From Francisella philomiragia subsp. philomiragia ATCC 25015 (GTDB lineage: Bacteria; Pseudomonadota; Gammaproteobacteria; Francisellales; Francisellaceae): a stretch of DNA of 64,000 nucleotides. Below the pieces are notes generated by a model. That model had not been told where the DNA came from and made no database searches. It saw only the letters and a program-made list of their open reading frames with translations. How positions within the stretch are numbered: the stretch's first letter is position 1; each line of letters starts with the position of its first letter. Location of the stretch: NCBI RefSeq assembly GCF_000156715.1, contig NZ_DS999316.1, positions 172,619 to 236,618 of the forward strand, in the 5' to 3' direction. Of the stretch, positions 26,549 to 36,976 are shown piece after piece. The translations under genes and the position numbers were made by a program.

Positions 26549-27397
26549 CTAATATTGAATAAACATAACGTGATTATACCATATATAAAGATTATCTTTA
26601 GTTAGTAGGTAAAAAAATGTCGCTAAAATGATAGCTGGGCCAAATGGTATTACATTTGTACGTTTTGCGATAAGATTTATACCTATAGCAATTAAAATTC
26701 CAAATATGCAGCTAGCAAATATTGTATAAAGAAGCATAGGATATCCAAACCATGCACCAATTGCAGCTAATAGCTTAAAATCTCCGTAGCCAAATCCTTC
26801 TTTGCCAGTGAGAATTTTGTATATCCAAAATACACTCCATAGTGATAGATATCCGATAATTGCTCCCCAAACTGACTGATCTAGTGTAGTAAATACATTA
26901 TAGTAGTTAAGAATAATACCTATCCATACTAATGGTAAAGTAAGTGAATCTGGAAGTATCTGATATTTTGCATCTATAAAAAATAAAGGAATAAAAAATG
27001 TGCTTAGACCAGCGAGAGCTACTGCCTGAATAGTAAGCCCAAATATATAAAATATAGTTATAAATACTATAGCAGTAATAAACTCAATTAAAGGGTACTC
27101 AAAAGAGATACTTTCTTTACAAAAATAGCATTTACCTTTTAGAATAAACCAACCTAAAATAGGTATGTTATGACGATATTTGAGTTTATTTTTGCACTTT
27201 GGACATCTTGAGGGTGCTGTTAAGCTAAAATTCTGATCAGATTCTTGCTTGGGTAATTCAAGTATTTCTCGAGCTATGATTTTCTCATCAGCAAATATCT
27301 TGTTAGGCACTCTATATATTAGAACGTTTAGGAAGCTGCCAATAGCTGCACCAAAAAGAAATATAAATAAGAAAATTATATATATATCGTAATACAT
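26549..27397 (-). CDS. pilD: Prepilin peptidase/N-methyltransferase PilD
   Basis: 282-residue inner-membrane aspartic protease that cleaves and N-methylates type IV prepilins and pseudopilins. Two zinc-type CxxC pairs (Cys65/68, Cys90/93) lie in the cytoplasmic loop. The catalytic aspartates are in IDAKYQILPDSLTLP (142, 150) and GFGYGDFKLL (206). Bifunctional full-length form. It ends nine bases before dsbG and follows sthA closely. The prepilin at 50857-51765 is a predicted substrate. Confidence 0.95.
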   Translation of the reverse strand: MYYDIYIIFLFIFLFGAAIGSFLNVLIYRVPNKIFADEKIIAREILELPKQESDQNFSLTAPSRCPKCKNKLKYRHNIPILGWFILKGKCYFCKESISFEYPLIEFITAIVFITIFYIFGLTIQAVALAGLSTFFIPLFFIDAKYQILPDSLTLPLVWIGIILNYYNVFTTLDQSVWGAIIGYLSLWSVFWIYKILTGKEGFGYGDFKLLAAIGAWFGYPMLLYTIFASCIFGILIAIGINLIAKRTNVIPFGPAIILATFFYLLTKDNLYIWYNHVMFIQY

Positions 27398-27399
27398 AT

Positions 27400-28800
27400 T
27401 TATTTGTGTTCAGGCACACATTGTTTATTTTTTGGTTTAAGCTTATTAACACCATCAATAGCAGCAATACGGTATGCTTCTGCCATAGTAGGGTAGTTAA
27501 ATGTAGTATTCAAGAAATATCTTATAGTGTTGTGTTTGCCAGGCATAGATTTAATTGCTTGACCAATATGGATAATCTCGGATACTCTATGACCAAAACA
27601 ATGAATACCTAAAATTTCAAAAGTTTCTTTATGGAACAGTATTTTTAGCATACCGGTTTCACTTCCTGAAATCTGTGCACGAGCAAGATCTTTGAAATAG
27701 GCTCTACCACTTTCATAAGGAATATTTTCTGCTGTTAACTGTTCTTCAGTTTTACCAATACAGCTTATTTCAGGTCTTGTATAAATACCTGTTGGGATGT
27801 CTTCAACTAACTTATCATTACATGATCCATCAATAATATGCGTAGCAGCAAATCTACCTTGGTTAAAAGCCGATGATGCAAGTGAAGGGAAACCAATAAC
27901 ATCACCAACAGCATATATGTTAGGTTGGGTAGTTTGGTAATTATCATTTACATTCACCAGACCTCTTTGCGGACTATATTCAACTCCAATCTTATCAAGA
28001 TTCAGACCATTAGTATTACCGGCACGTCCAAGAGCAAATAGCACATAGTCAGACTCTATAATTCGACCTGAATTTAATGTAGTAATTACCTTGTCGCCTT
28101 TAGCTTTGATACTCTTGTAAGTTTCGTTATGCATTAGGTTGATTTTTTGGTTAACAGTAAAGTGGTTTGTTAAAGTTTCTATAATCTCATCATCAAGGAA
28201 TGACATTAATTTGTCTCTAGTATTGATAAGATTTACTTGGATATCAAGAGTACCCAATATAGATGCATATTCACAACCGATTACGCCAGCACCATATATA
28301 GTTATTGATTTAATATTTTTATCTTTTAGTTCAAGAAGCTTGTCACTATCTAAAATTCTAGGATGTGTGAAGTCTATATCATCAGGTTGATAAGGGCGAG
28401 ATCCTGTTGCTAGTATGAATTTTTTAGCAGTTATGATTTCAGTAGAACCATTTTTACGCGAAATTTTAATTTTATTTTTATCTAAGAAACTCGCAAAACC
28501 ATAAAATACGTCAATTTCATTATTAGCAAAACGATTTTTTTTAATTTCTCTTTGTTTTAGAACTACCTCAAATGCATTGTCTAGCATATCAGGAAAATCA
28601 AAGTTTTTTTTGTTATACCAAACTTCTCGTGATAGTTGCCTAAGAGTCTTACTCGGAATTGTTCCCCAGTTATTACAACCCCCACCAATGGCATCATCTT
28701 CAATAATTGCTACTTTTTGACCATTTCTAGTCGCTTTCATGGCAGCACCTTCGCCACCAGGACCACTACCTATAATGATAATGTCGTAATTATATTCCAT
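27400..28800 (-). CDS. sthA: Soluble pyridine nucleotide transhydrogenase
   Basis: 466-residue FAD flavoprotein that moves hydride between NADPH and NAD+. N-terminal FAD motif GSGPGGEGAA, NAD-binding GAGVIGCEYASILG and the C-terminal dimer domain with HCFGHRVSEIIHIG are present. At the disulfide position the sequence is GGGCNNWGTIPSK with only one Cys, as in E. coli SthA (CTHWG), separating it from lipoamide dehydrogenase. I start it at ATG 28800, which follows a GTGGAG ribosome site; an in-frame TTG 15 bases upstream lies before that site. Confidence 0.94.
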   Translation of the reverse strand: MEYNYDIIIIGSGPGGEGAAMKATRNGQKVAIIEDDAIGGGCNNWGTIPSKTLRQLSREVWYNKKNFDFPDMLDNAFEVVLKQREIKKNRFANNEIDVFYGFASFLDKNKIKISRKNGSTEIITAKKFILATGSRPYQPDDIDFTHPRILDSDKLLELKDKNIKSITIYGAGVIGCEYASILGTLDIQVNLINTRDKLMSFLDDEIIETLTNHFTVNQKINLMHNETYKSIKAKGDKVITTLNSGRIIESDYVLFALGRAGNTNGLNLDKIGVEYSPQRGLVNVNDNYQTTQPNIYAVGDVIGFPSLASSAFNQGRFAATHIIDGSCNDKLVEDIPTGIYTRPEISCIGKTEEQLTAENIPYESGRAYFKDLARAQISGSETGMLKILFHKETFEILGIHCFGHRVSEIIHIGQAIKSMPGKHNTIRYFLNTTFNYPTMAEAYRIAAIDGVNKLKPKNKQCVPEHK

Positions 28801-28895
28801 GGTTTTACTCCACAATATATTTTTTGGAAAAATTGGTACACATATTCTCGAAATGATAACATAGTCTAAAGCTATGTTAATTATTTTTGATGAAA

Positions 28896-30056
28896 TTATT
28901 CATATTTTATTAGCATTTCAGCGATTTTCTTAGTTGGAGACACAATTTGATCTACGCCGATATTATTTGCGATATTGATACTCTCATCTTTGTCTAGTTT
29001 GATTGATATTTTTATATTATCTGTTGGTTCTTCTGATGTTTTTAAAACTTCCTTGATTGAAAGAAGTGTTAAAATATTATCTGAATCTTTTTCATTAAGT
29101 ATAAATATACTTTTAGCTTTGGTTATATTAGCTTTTTTGAGAGCATCATAATCATAGGATTCAGCATCTATGAAATGTTTTTCTTGTTCTACATCAGCAT
29201 TAATAAATTTCTGATGATAATTTTTTTCAATAACAATAATATTGTCAATATGTGATTTAAAATAATCTTTTATTAAGCATTTAGTAATTTCCGTATATCC
29301 ACAAATTACAATATGGTCCTTCATTAAAGTAGCTCCATCTTTTTGTTTAAACTTTTCTGTGATTCTATTAATAACACTACCAGCCATTACTGTTATAATA
29401 GTTGCAAATAATCCTATCCCCATAATCATAATAGATACGGTGAAAAGCTTCGCCTCTTCTGTTAGAGGGTGTATGTCTCCATATCCAACTGTACTAAATG
29501 TGACTATTGTAAAATATATTGCGTCAGAAACGTTTTTGATACCATCAAATTCATCTTTTAGATAGTATAGTCCCGTAACACTATATCCAATTGCTAAGAA
29601 AAATGAAATAAGTAATACGAATTGGTAGAAAGTAATTCTATTAGAGTTTTTCTTGTCAAATGTTTTTCTAAAATATATAAGTAATAAAATTTCTAAAACA
29701 TGAGTGAAAAATGCAACATCATAAGATATATGTTTATCTTGGACATAATCTCCAATAATTGACAGGCTAATGAAAACAACAGCTAAAAACCAAAAAGTTC
29801 TTTTACGGTTATAAATACCACGGGCTATGATTATCATCAAATACCCTAAGATTAAGGGTAAAAATATTCCTAATCCAGTATTGTATTTCATACCAAAATC
29901 GTAGAGATCTGAAGGGATATTTGCATCTAAATTGACAGAGAATATTTTGTTAATTACTGGTACAGCAACTGCTAAAATAGTAATAAAACCATTTAGAGTC
30001 ATTGTTACAGATATAAAAAGAGGGATATATTTAGAGTACTTTTCTTTAATAGTCAC
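28896..30056 (-). CDS. Voltage-gated-type potassium channel with TrkA-N/RCK domain
   Basis: 386 residues, about six membrane helices in the first 230. The selectivity filter FSTVGYGDIHPLT follows a pore helix, then a cytosolic Rossmann RCK/TrkA-N domain begins IVICGYTEITKCL. The glycine pattern is GYTEIT, so the nucleotide motif is degenerate. Similar in plan to E. coli Kch. Starts with GTG; no strong ribosome site. It is isolated by short gaps from sthA and a POT-like gene. Confidence 0.87.
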   Translation of the reverse strand: MTIKEKYSKYIPLFISVTMTLNGFITILAVAVPVINKIFSVNLDANIPSDLYDFGMKYNTGLGIFLPLILGYLMIIIARGIYNRKRTFWFLAVVFISLSIIGDYVQDKHISYDVAFFTHVLEILLLIYFRKTFDKKNSNRITFYQFVLLISFFLAIGYSVTGLYYLKDEFDGIKNVSDAIYFTIVTFSTVGYGDIHPLTEEAKLFTVSIMIMGIGLFATIITVMAGSVINRITEKFKQKDGATLMKDHIVICGYTEITKCLIKDYFKSHIDNIIVIEKNYHQKFINADVEQEKHFIDAESYDYDALKKANITKAKSIFILNEKDSDNILTLLSIKEVLKTSEEPTDNIKISIKLDKDESINIANNIGVDQIVSPTKKIAEMLIKYE

Positions 30057-30134
30057 AGACGGATGATATTAAAATAATTAAAAGGATGATTAGATTATAA
30101 TGTATGGTCGGTTGAAAATACAGCTAATATATAA

Positions 30135-31586
30135 CTATATATGGGCAAGTCTTCTAATTTTGGGAATTAATACATACATGATAAATGCTGCTATACCTGC
30201 AATGATAGCTAAGCCAGCAAATAGAGCTAAATAATTATGATTTGTCTCCAGTGGTGTAGCATTGATATCTGGTGAAGCAACTAATATTGATAGTAAGCTT
30301 GCTATAACTCCAGATGTACTTCCTGTAACAACCATCCAAGATCCCATCATCAAGCCTTGTAGTCGAGGGTTGGCAAGCTTACCGATCATAGCATATCCTG
30401 TTGGAGATATTAAAAGCTCTCCTATGGACTGAAATACATAACTTAAAATTAACCATATAGCAGCTGTTTGTCCAAGTTTGTTCGCTGAGAAAATTCCTAT
30501 CACTAGCATCAAAAAGCCAATTCCTATAAATACGATGCTAAAACAAAACTGCATAGGGAATGAGAATATAAATTTTCGACGAATAATTATAAGAAGACTA
30601 GGTAATAACACACCTCCCACAGCTATTACTACAGTATTTACATTTTGAAACCATTGGGTTTGGATTGTGAAGCCAAAAATATGCTTGTCAACATTAGCTT
30701 CTGTGAATACAGTTAGAGCCATTGGTGCAAGCTGATAAGCAGACCAAAATACTAATCCAAAAGTTGCTAAAACAACATAAGCATATACTTTTTCTTTTTG
30801 TTCTTTCGTATCTTGCGATCTTGCTATAGGTATAAACATTGCTAATAGAGTAATTCCGATAGCTAGTGCAATATAATTTGTATTAAGAGGATATTGTAAA
30901 GCAATAACTAAAATAGCTATAGTCAAGAAAATTAGAATGACTGTATATATACTGTTTTTGTATAGGATTTTTGTTCCTGAGTTTTTAATTTTTCTGACAA
31001 GAGGGGTAGTTCTATCCGCTACAGTTTTCCAGCTAGTAATTACAAGTAAAAAAGCGATTATGTTTGTAATAGTGGTAATAAGAAAAAGTATGTTATAACT
31101 ATGTTCTGATTGATATATACCTGCTACAGTAAAGCCAATGAAAAAACCGACATTCATTCCAGCATAGTTCCAAAAGAAGGCAGTCTCGCGAGAAGTATCA
31201 TCATTTTCAAATTGCTGAGTTAACATCATATTTATACATGGGACATTTAGACCACATCCCGTTAGAAATAGAGCTAGAGCTATATATAGATGTTCAGTAC
31301 TTGGAAACGATAAAAATAAACAAGCGATTATCTGCAAGACCATTCCTATCAAAAATAAAACTCGATAGCTAATTAATCGACCACCAATATAGCCACCTAA
31401 GATATGCAAACCATAGTTAAATGCAACAAAAACACCCATTACAGCACTTGCTTTTGTGACAGTGAATCCCAAAGCTTGAGTCATAAATAAAACTAATGTT
31501 GAGTAAAGAACAGCAAAACTTACTGTTGAAAATAGCTGTGTTATTAGTAGTAGCCTAGAGGCTTTTTTTATTAGAGTAACACCCAT
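30135..31586 (-). CDS. POT/MFS family transporter, ExxER-less
   Basis: 483-residue protein with 12-14 membrane segments. Helix 1-2 layout, the GGYIGGRLISYR loop and the late ISPTGYAMIGKL element follow POT transporters. The helix-1 motif ExxERFxYY is replaced by TQLFSTVSFAV and the ADR of loop 2-3 by GGR, so the proton-coupling residues are missing. Together with the proteins at 27-1286 and 3803-5275 it forms a set of divergent paralogues. Monocistronic, upstream of hslU on the same strand. Confidence 0.75.
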   Translation of the reverse strand: MGVTLIKKASRLLLITQLFSTVSFAVLYSTLVLFMTQALGFTVTKASAVMGVFVAFNYGLHILGGYIGGRLISYRVLFLIGMVLQIIACLFLSFPSTEHLYIALALFLTGCGLNVPCINMMLTQQFENDDTSRETAFFWNYAGMNVGFFIGFTVAGIYQSEHSYNILFLITTITNIIAFLLVITSWKTVADRTTPLVRKIKNSGTKILYKNSIYTVILIFLTIAILVIALQYPLNTNYIALAIGITLLAMFIPIARSQDTKEQKEKVYAYVVLATFGLVFWSAYQLAPMALTVFTEANVDKHIFGFTIQTQWFQNVNTVVIAVGGVLLPSLLIIIRRKFIFSFPMQFCFSIVFIGIGFLMLVIGIFSANKLGQTAAIWLILSYVFQSIGELLISPTGYAMIGKLANPRLQGLMMGSWMVVTGSTSGVIASLLSILVASPDINATPLETNHNYLALFAGLAIIAGIAAFIMYVLIPKIRRLAHI

Positions 31587-31675
31587 TAAATTATTAGAAT
31601 CAAAGTAGATAGTAAAATTGATTTTATAGATGTTTTTTTCTAAAAAATAGATAAGATAGCAAATTTGATAAAGGA

Positions 31676-33043
31676 TTATAGAATGTACTGACTTAAATTT
31701 TTATTTTTGACTAGTCCACTTAGTTTTTCATTTATGTAATCTGTAGTTATGTTTATAGATTTGTTTTCTAAGTCCGGAGCATCAAAAGAAATTTCTTCTA
31801 GAAGTCTTTCCATAACAGTATGAAGTCTTCTAGCACCGATATTTTCAACTTCTTCGTTTACTTGAAAAGAAATTTCAGCAATCTTTCTAATGGCATCTTC
31901 TTCAAAGCTTAGTTCTACACCCTCAGTTTTCATCAAAGCAATATATTGCTTAAGTATAGAACAATCAGGCTCTTTTAGTATTCTAACGAAGTCTTCTATT
32001 TCAAGAGATTTTAGTTCTACTCTGATTGGTAATCTACCTTGAAGCTCTGGGATCAAGTCAGATGGTTTAGCAACATGAAATGCTCCCGATGCTATAAATA
32101 GGATATGATCAGTCTTTATCATACCGTATTTAGTAGAAACAGTTGAACCTTCTACTAACGGCAGTAAGTCACGCTGAACACCTTCTCTAGATACATCAGC
32201 ACCTGAAGTTCCAGATTTTTTACAGACTTTATCAATTTCATCTAAGAATACGATACCGTTTTGCTCAACAGATTCAAGAGCTCTAGCCTTAATATCTTCT
32301 TCATTGATAAGTTTTGCAGCTTCTTCATCTTTGACAAGTTTAATAGCATCTTTGATTCTCATTTTCTTTGTTTTTTTCTTATCGCTACTTAAACTAGAGA
32401 ACAGATCTTGAAGCTGATTTGTCATATCTTCCATACCTGGAGGTCCCATAACACCTATGCTTTTAGGAGCTACAGATACTTCGATCTCAATCTCTTTATC
32501 ATTTAACTCACCATTTTGGATTTTTTTTCTGAAAATCTCGCGAGTTTTATTTTCTTTTTCTTTTTTAGATTGGGCATCTTCGGCAGGTTCATTTGCAAAG
32601 CCTACTTTTGACTCAGAAGCTCTAGCAGGAGGGATAAGAACATCTAATATTCTATCTTCTGCTAATATAGCAGCTTTTTCTGTAACTTTTTGCTTAGCTT
32701 CTTCACGCTTCATTTTAACAGCAGTTTCTACTAGATCGCGGATTATAGACTCAACATCTTTACCGACATAACCAACTTCTGTAAATTTAGTAGCTTCAAC
32801 TTTGATAAAAGGCGCATCTGCTAATTTTGCTAGTCTGCGCGCAATCTCTGTTTTACCTACACCAGTAGGTCCTATCATTAGGATATTTTTAGGAGTTACT
32901 TCTTGACGCATCTCATCATCAAGTTGCATTCTACGCCATCTATTGCGTAGAGCGATAGCAACTGCTTTTTTAGCATCATTTTGACCTATGATATGTCTTT
33001 CTAATTCATGTACAATTGTTTTTGGAGTCATTACTTGTGTCAT
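31676..33043 (-). CDS. hslU: HslU ATPase subunit of HslUV protease
   Basis: 455-residue AAA+ unfoldase. Walker [16 protein letters not shown], Walker [10 protein letters not shown], the intermediate I domain (about residues 110-240), sensor-2 region [21 protein letters not shown] and the C-terminal tail LSQYIL that docks into HslV. Ribosome site AAAAGGATAG is good. It follows hslV by seven bases, the standard hslVU operon. Confidence 0.97.
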   Translation of the reverse strand: MTQVMTPKTIVHELERHIIGQNDAKKAVAIALRNRWRRMQLDDEMRQEVTPKNILMIGPTGVGKTEIARRLAKLADAPFIKVEATKFTEVGYVGKDVESIIRDLVETAVKMKREEAKQKVTEKAAILAEDRILDVLIPPARASESKVGFANEPAEDAQSKKEKENKTREIFRKKIQNGELNDKEIEIEVSVAPKSIGVMGPPGMEDMTNQLQDLFSSLSSDKKKTKKMRIKDAIKLVKDEEAAKLINEEDIKARALESVEQNGIVFLDEIDKVCKKSGTSGADVSREGVQRDLLPLVEGSTVSTKYGMIKTDHILFIASGAFHVAKPSDLIPELQGRLPIRVELKSLEIEDFVRILKEPDCSILKQYIALMKTEGVELSFEEDAIRKIAEISFQVNEEVENIGARRLHTVMERLLEEISFDAPDLENKSINITTDYINEKLSGLVKNKNLSQYIL

Positions 33044-33050
33044 CGTATAA

Positions 33051-33602
33051 CTATCCTTTTTTGTTTTCTAAACTTTCAATAGTGAAATTATGATTTGTGT
33101 ATATACAAGTGTCTGCAGCTATTGTAAGGCTTTTTCTAACTATCTCTTCAGCAGAGAGATCAGTATTTTCTACAAGTGCAGTTGCTGCAGATCGAGCATA
33201 AGTTGATCCAGAACCAATAGATATAATGTCATTTTTGTCAGCAGCCATAACATCTCCAGCTCCTGATATTAGAAGGGATAGTTTCTCATCGGCAACTATA
33301 ATCATAGCTTCTAACTTACTCAGCATTCTATCTAAACGCCACTCACGTACCATTTCAACAGCAGCTCTTTCAAGATTACCTTGATAAAATTCTAGTTTTT
33401 GTTCAAATTTTTCGAATAGTGTAAATGCATCTGCAGTAGATCCTGCAAAGCCTGTCAGAACTTTACCACCATTTAATTTTCTAACCTTTATGATATTTTC
33501 TTTTGCTATTGTATGTCCTAGTGTAGCTTGACCATCGCCACCGATTACTACTTTATCACCTTTTCTAACGCATAGGATGGTAGTTCCTTTCATTGCTTCC
33601 AT
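33051..33602 (-). CDS. hslV: HslV peptidase subunit
   Basis: 183-residue threonine peptidase forming the core of the HslUV protease. The mature N-terminus is predicted at the first Thr of [20 protein letters not shown], after a six-residue propeptide MEAMKG. I start it at ATG 33602, seven bases after AAAGGA; an in-frame TTG two codons upstream is less likely. First gene of hslVU. Confidence 0.96.
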   Translation of the reverse strand: MEAMKGTTILCVRKGDKVVIGGDGQATLGHTIAKENIIKVRKLNGGKVLTGFAGSTADAFTLFEKFEQKLEFYQGNLERAAVEMVREWRLDRMLSKLEAMIIVADEKLSLLISGAGDVMAADKNDIISIGSGSTYARSAATALVENTDLSAEEIVRKSLTIAADTCIYTNHNFTIESLENKKG

Positions 33603-33787
33603 AATCAAATCCTTTATTAGGTTTGTTAAAATAATCTATGTAATATTACTAAATGGTATCTGATATAAAATTTTACAAGCAATTTATTATATTTTTTTCT
33701 GCTTTAAAGGCCTTATTAGTTTTTCTGAGACAAAAATAGTGAATTTTATGTTATATTTTAGCTTGTTTTATTTTTTACTAGAGCATT

Positions 33788-34540
33788 ATGATGAATAATT
33801 TAAATTTTAGAGAAACGATTTCAATAGCTACAAATATATACAAAAGAGCATTTAAAATAACTTTTGTATTAGCTTTTATGCTGTCATTTGTATCAGAGTT
33901 TTGTTTTGTATACCTAATGAATCACGGCATGGCAGATTATATTCAAAGTGGTAACGAAGCTGATATTTCGCAATTACCATCAGGAAATATATTAGCAAGT
34001 ATATTTTTGTTGATTGTCGTAGCTACTGTATTTGTTTACGCAATGATAATAATATTGCAAGGTATTGTGGTTAAGCATGAAATAAAAGTATCAGATGCGT
34101 TAAAAATAGCTCTACAGATATTTTCAAAAAGGATATTTGTATTTCTAGGAGCATTTTTACTTTCGATGATTGCTATGACATTGTTTACGATGTTTTTACA
34201 ATATATAGGTATTTTTCTAGGAATATTATTCTTCTTGACAGTTATGCCTGCTGTATTATTAGCACAAAAGGGTATTTTTGAGTCTATATCTAATAACTTT
34301 AGTATAATAAGAAGTAATTTTTTCTACATGTTTAGAATATCTATTACAATATTAGCTCTTATGATAATCAAACCATTAGTAACTTTTGGGTTAATATATT
34401 TATTGAAGGATTTTGGCTTAGAGATGAGTTCATTAGAAATGTCTATTCAAAATATTGTCGTGACAGTTGTTGATGCTTTTATTTTGCCTTTCATTTTTGC
34501 AATTAGTGTTGCAACATTCTTCTCAACAAACTCTAAATAA
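33788..34540 (+). CDS. Unknown integral membrane protein
   Basis: 250 residues with about six hydrophobic segments and short polar loops. The pattern of a first cytoplasmic helix (NFRETISIATNIYKRAFKI) followed by broad hydrophobic helices recalls YciC-like or glycerophosphodiesterase-type membrane domains, but no diagnostic residues are visible. Monocistronic between divergent hslV and convergent lplA (three bases apart). Function unknown. Confidence 0.6.
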   Translation: MMNNLNFRETISIATNIYKRAFKITFVLAFMLSFVSEFCFVYLMNHGMADYIQSGNEADISQLPSGNILASIFLLIVVATVFVYAMIIILQGIVVKHEIKVSDALKIALQIFSKRIFVFLGAFLLSMIAMTLFTMFLQYIGIFLGILFFLTVMPAVLLAQKGIFESISNNFSIIRSNFFYMFRISITILALMIIKPLVTFGLIYLLKDFGLEMSSLEMSIQNIVVTVVDAFILPFIFAISVATFFSTNSK

Positions 34541-34543
34541 AAT

Positions 34544-35446
34544 TTATTCTGTAAGAATTTTCTTAAAGAAATCAAAATCATAGCTATTTTCAAAACGGAT
34601 ATTTTTATCAGCTAGATTTGTGTTTTTATAAACGTTATTAATCTCTGTAACAATACCAGCATCAATCTTGATTTTGATTTGTTCACTACCTTTGGTGTAG
34701 GTTTTAGTAAATGGTAGAGTTTTTCCAAATCGCCATTTCCATTCTTTTAGTATTTCTATCTCTTTGTCTATAAGCTCTCTATTTTCTAATGGTGTTTCTT
34801 CATTAATTAGGCTTAAATCAATACTTCTGAAGCCTTTAATAAAAGATCTTGTGAGATCTTGAGTTTGTATATCATGCTTTATCTCGGATAGATTGATTAC
34901 TTTTGATCGATGAGATTTCACTCCTTTTGTATCTAAAGATTTATCTATTGGTTGATGAAGATAGTCATAGAGTTTTTTTGTATTAGCATTGATGAGCAGT
35001 GTACCATGATGGAAAGCACGATCTTTTTTCTCTCGAAAAGCACTACCTGATACTTTGTAGGTATGACCATTATGATCAATAACAATATCATTTCTTTCAT
35101 TGGCATATACATCTATACCTAATTTTTTGACCGTACTGCATACTAGCTCTAGGTTTGCTTTGATGTCATGTTCTTTTTTTGTACTAATGATAGTGTAGTT
35201 AAGATTACCATAGTCATGATAAACAGTTCCGCCACCACTTTGACGGCGTACCATTGGTATATTATCGTTATTCATCGCTTCAAGATTACATTCAAGCCAT
35301 GGGTTTTGTGCTCTACCAATAACAACACATGGAGAGTTTTGCCATAAAAATAAAATCTTTTCATGATGAAGTTTTTCTAAGAATAACCAGTTTTCAAAAG
35401 CTAAATTGAAATAAATATCATTACTTTGTGATATATATATATGCAT
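34544..35446 (-). CDS. lplA: Lipoate-protein ligase A
   Basis: 300-residue enzyme that activates free lipoate with ATP and attaches it to lipoyl domains. Signatures: GRAQNPWLECN, MVRRQSGGGTVYHDYGNLNYT and YKVSGSAFREKKDRAFHHGTLLIN, the last containing the catalytic Lys of the GSA loop. The C-terminal accessory domain is present though short. It complements the de novo lipA route encoded at 6 kb. Confidence 0.95.
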   Translation of the reverse strand: MHIYISQSNDIYFNLAFENWLFLEKLHHEKILFLWQNSPCVVIGRAQNPWLECNLEAMNNDNIPMVRRQSGGGTVYHDYGNLNYTIISTKKEHDIKANLELVCSTVKKLGIDVYANERNDIVIDHNGHTYKVSGSAFREKKDRAFHHGTLLINANTKKLYDYLHQPIDKSLDTKGVKSHRSKVINLSEIKHDIQTQDLTRSFIKGFRSIDLSLINEETPLENRELIDKEIEILKEWKWRFGKTLPFTKTYTKGSEQIKIKIDAGIVTEINNVYKNTNLADKNIRFENSYDFDFFKKILTE

Positions 35447-35489
35447 GGGATATTAAATGTTTTTACTTTGTAGTAAGTATAAGGTTTTA

Positions 35490-35520
35490 TTGGTTCTATA
35501 AAAGAGTTTTGTGCTATAAT
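35490..35520 (+). promoter_or_regulatory. Promoter of tyrS, extended -10
   Basis: Consensus TATAAT at 35515-35520 preceded by TG-C, giving an extended -10 element. A weak -35 (TTGGTT, 35490-35495) lies 19 bases upstream. Position is 38 bases before the tyrS ATG. Confidence 0.5.
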
Positions 35521-35558
35521 TTTGCTTTATTGAGAGAAATTTTTATATACAAAATATA

Positions 35559-36749
35559 ATGTCGACTATACAACAGACTTTAGAAATAATCAAAAGAGGG
35601 GCTGATGAAGTCCTAATCGAAGAAGAATTAGTTAAAAAACTAGAAAAAAATAGACCTTTAGTAATCAAATTTGGCTGTGATCCAACAGCTCCTGATATCC
35701 ATCTTGGTCATACAGTTGTTATTAACAAATTAAAACAATTACAAGACTTAGGCCATGAAATTCACTTTTTGATAGGTGATTTCACAGCTCAGATAGGTGA
35801 TCCTACTGGTAAAAATGCGACAAGACCTCCATTGACTGCAGAAGAAGTTGCTGCAAATGCTGAAACATATACTAAACAAGTATTTAAAATCTTAGATAAA
35901 GAAAAAACTGTCATTCGTCGTAATGGTGATTGGTTTGATAAAATGTCTGCAAGCGATATGATCAAACTAGCATCTAAATCAACAGTTGCTAGAATGCTTG
36001 AAAGAGATGATTTCTCAAAAAGATACAAAGGTGGTCAGTCTATCTCAATACATGAGTTCTTGTATCCATTAGTACAAGGCTATGATTCTGTAGCTATGAA
36101 TGCGGATATAGAGCTTGGTGGTACCGACCAGAAATTTAACTTGTTGATGGGTAGAGAGCTACAAAAACAACAAGGTCAAGAACCACAAGTTATCATAACA
36201 ATGCCACTTCTTGAAGGTTTAGACGGTGTCAAAAAAATGTCAAAATCTAGCCAAAATTATATAGGTATTGAAGAGAATCCTAATGATATGTTTGGTAAAG
36301 TAATGTCAATTTCAGATGAACTGATGTGGAGATATTACGAGTTACTTAGCTTTAAATCTTTAGATACTATAGCTAACTTAAAGCAAGATGTTGCTAATGG
36401 TACAAACCCACGTGACATTAAAATAGAGTTGGCAAAAGAGCTAATAGAGAGATTCCACTCTAAAGAAGATGCTGAAAGTGCTCATCAGGATTTTATCCAA
36501 AGATTCCAAAAAAATCAGATACCTGATGATATAAATGTTGTAGAATTAAATCAAGAATTACCAATAGCAAACTTGTTAAAAGAGGCAGGTTTAGTAGCAA
36601 GCACATCAGAAGCTATCCGTATGATTAAGCAGGGAGCTGTTAAAATAGATGGTGAAAAGGCTGAAGATAACAAAGCTATTTTTGGTAAAGGTACAGAAAA
36701 TGTTTTCCAAGTTGGTAAACGTAAATTTGCAAAAGTTATTATAAAATAA
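35559..36749 (+). CDS. tyrS: Tyrosyl-tRNA synthetase
   Basis: 396-residue class I synthetase. The ATP-site signature HLGH is in [11 protein letters not shown], the second signature KMSKS in [14 protein letters not shown], and an S4 RNA-binding domain forms the C-terminus (about residues 335-396). The long TyrZ-like form typical of gammaproteobacteria. A 54-residue membrane protein gene follows 13 bases downstream. Confidence 0.97.
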   Translation: MSTIQQTLEIIKRGADEVLIEEELVKKLEKNRPLVIKFGCDPTAPDIHLGHTVVINKLKQLQDLGHEIHFLIGDFTAQIGDPTGKNATRPPLTAEEVAANAETYTKQVFKILDKEKTVIRRNGDWFDKMSASDMIKLASKSTVARMLERDDFSKRYKGGQSISIHEFLYPLVQGYDSVAMNADIELGGTDQKFNLLMGRELQKQQGQEPQVIITMPLLEGLDGVKKMSKSSQNYIGIEENPNDMFGKVMSISDELMWRYYELLSFKSLDTIANLKQDVANGTNPRDIKIELAKELIERFHSKEDAESAHQDFIQRFQKNQIPDDINVVELNQELPIANLLKEAGLVASTSEAIRMIKQGAVKIDGEKAEDNKAIFGKGTENVFQVGKRKFAKVIIK

Positions 36750-36762
36750 GGGGTTGTTTAAA

Positions 36763-36927
36763 ATGGATAAATTTTTATCAATATTTGTAGGGGTTTTAAT
36801 CATAGTAACTATTATTACTATTTTTATTCATCTATTTCCTATAGCTATAAAAGTATGTTTTATATCAGCAATAATCAGCGCAATAATTTATGTTGTGCTT
36901 AAGATGATAGAAAAATTTAGTAATTAA
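36763..36927 (+). CDS. 54-residue two-helix membrane protein
   Basis: Small frame beginning MDKFLSIFVGVLII and ending MIEKFSN, with two hydrophobic stretches separated by a short HLFP turn. It starts 13 bases after tyrS with a good AAGGGG ribosome site (36748-36753 region) 9-10 bases before the ATG, so it is likely translated from the tyrS message. No recognised family. Antisense frames here are shadows. Confidence 0.6.
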   Translation: MDKFLSIFVGVLIIVTIITIFIHLFPIAIKVCFISAIISAIIYVVLKMIEKFSN

Positions 36928-36976
36928 TCGTATTTAAATATAATAGTAAAACCAGTGGATGTAGTTTTTTATTTTT

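Noticed and set aside
27400-28800. sthA as a lipoamide dehydrogenase
   Set aside because: The second cysteine of the redox disulfide is absent and the CNNWG form matches the transhydrogenase.
32457-32771. 104-codon plus-strand frame opposite hslU
   Set aside because: Antisense to the conserved HslU I domain, no ribosome site, no family resemblance.
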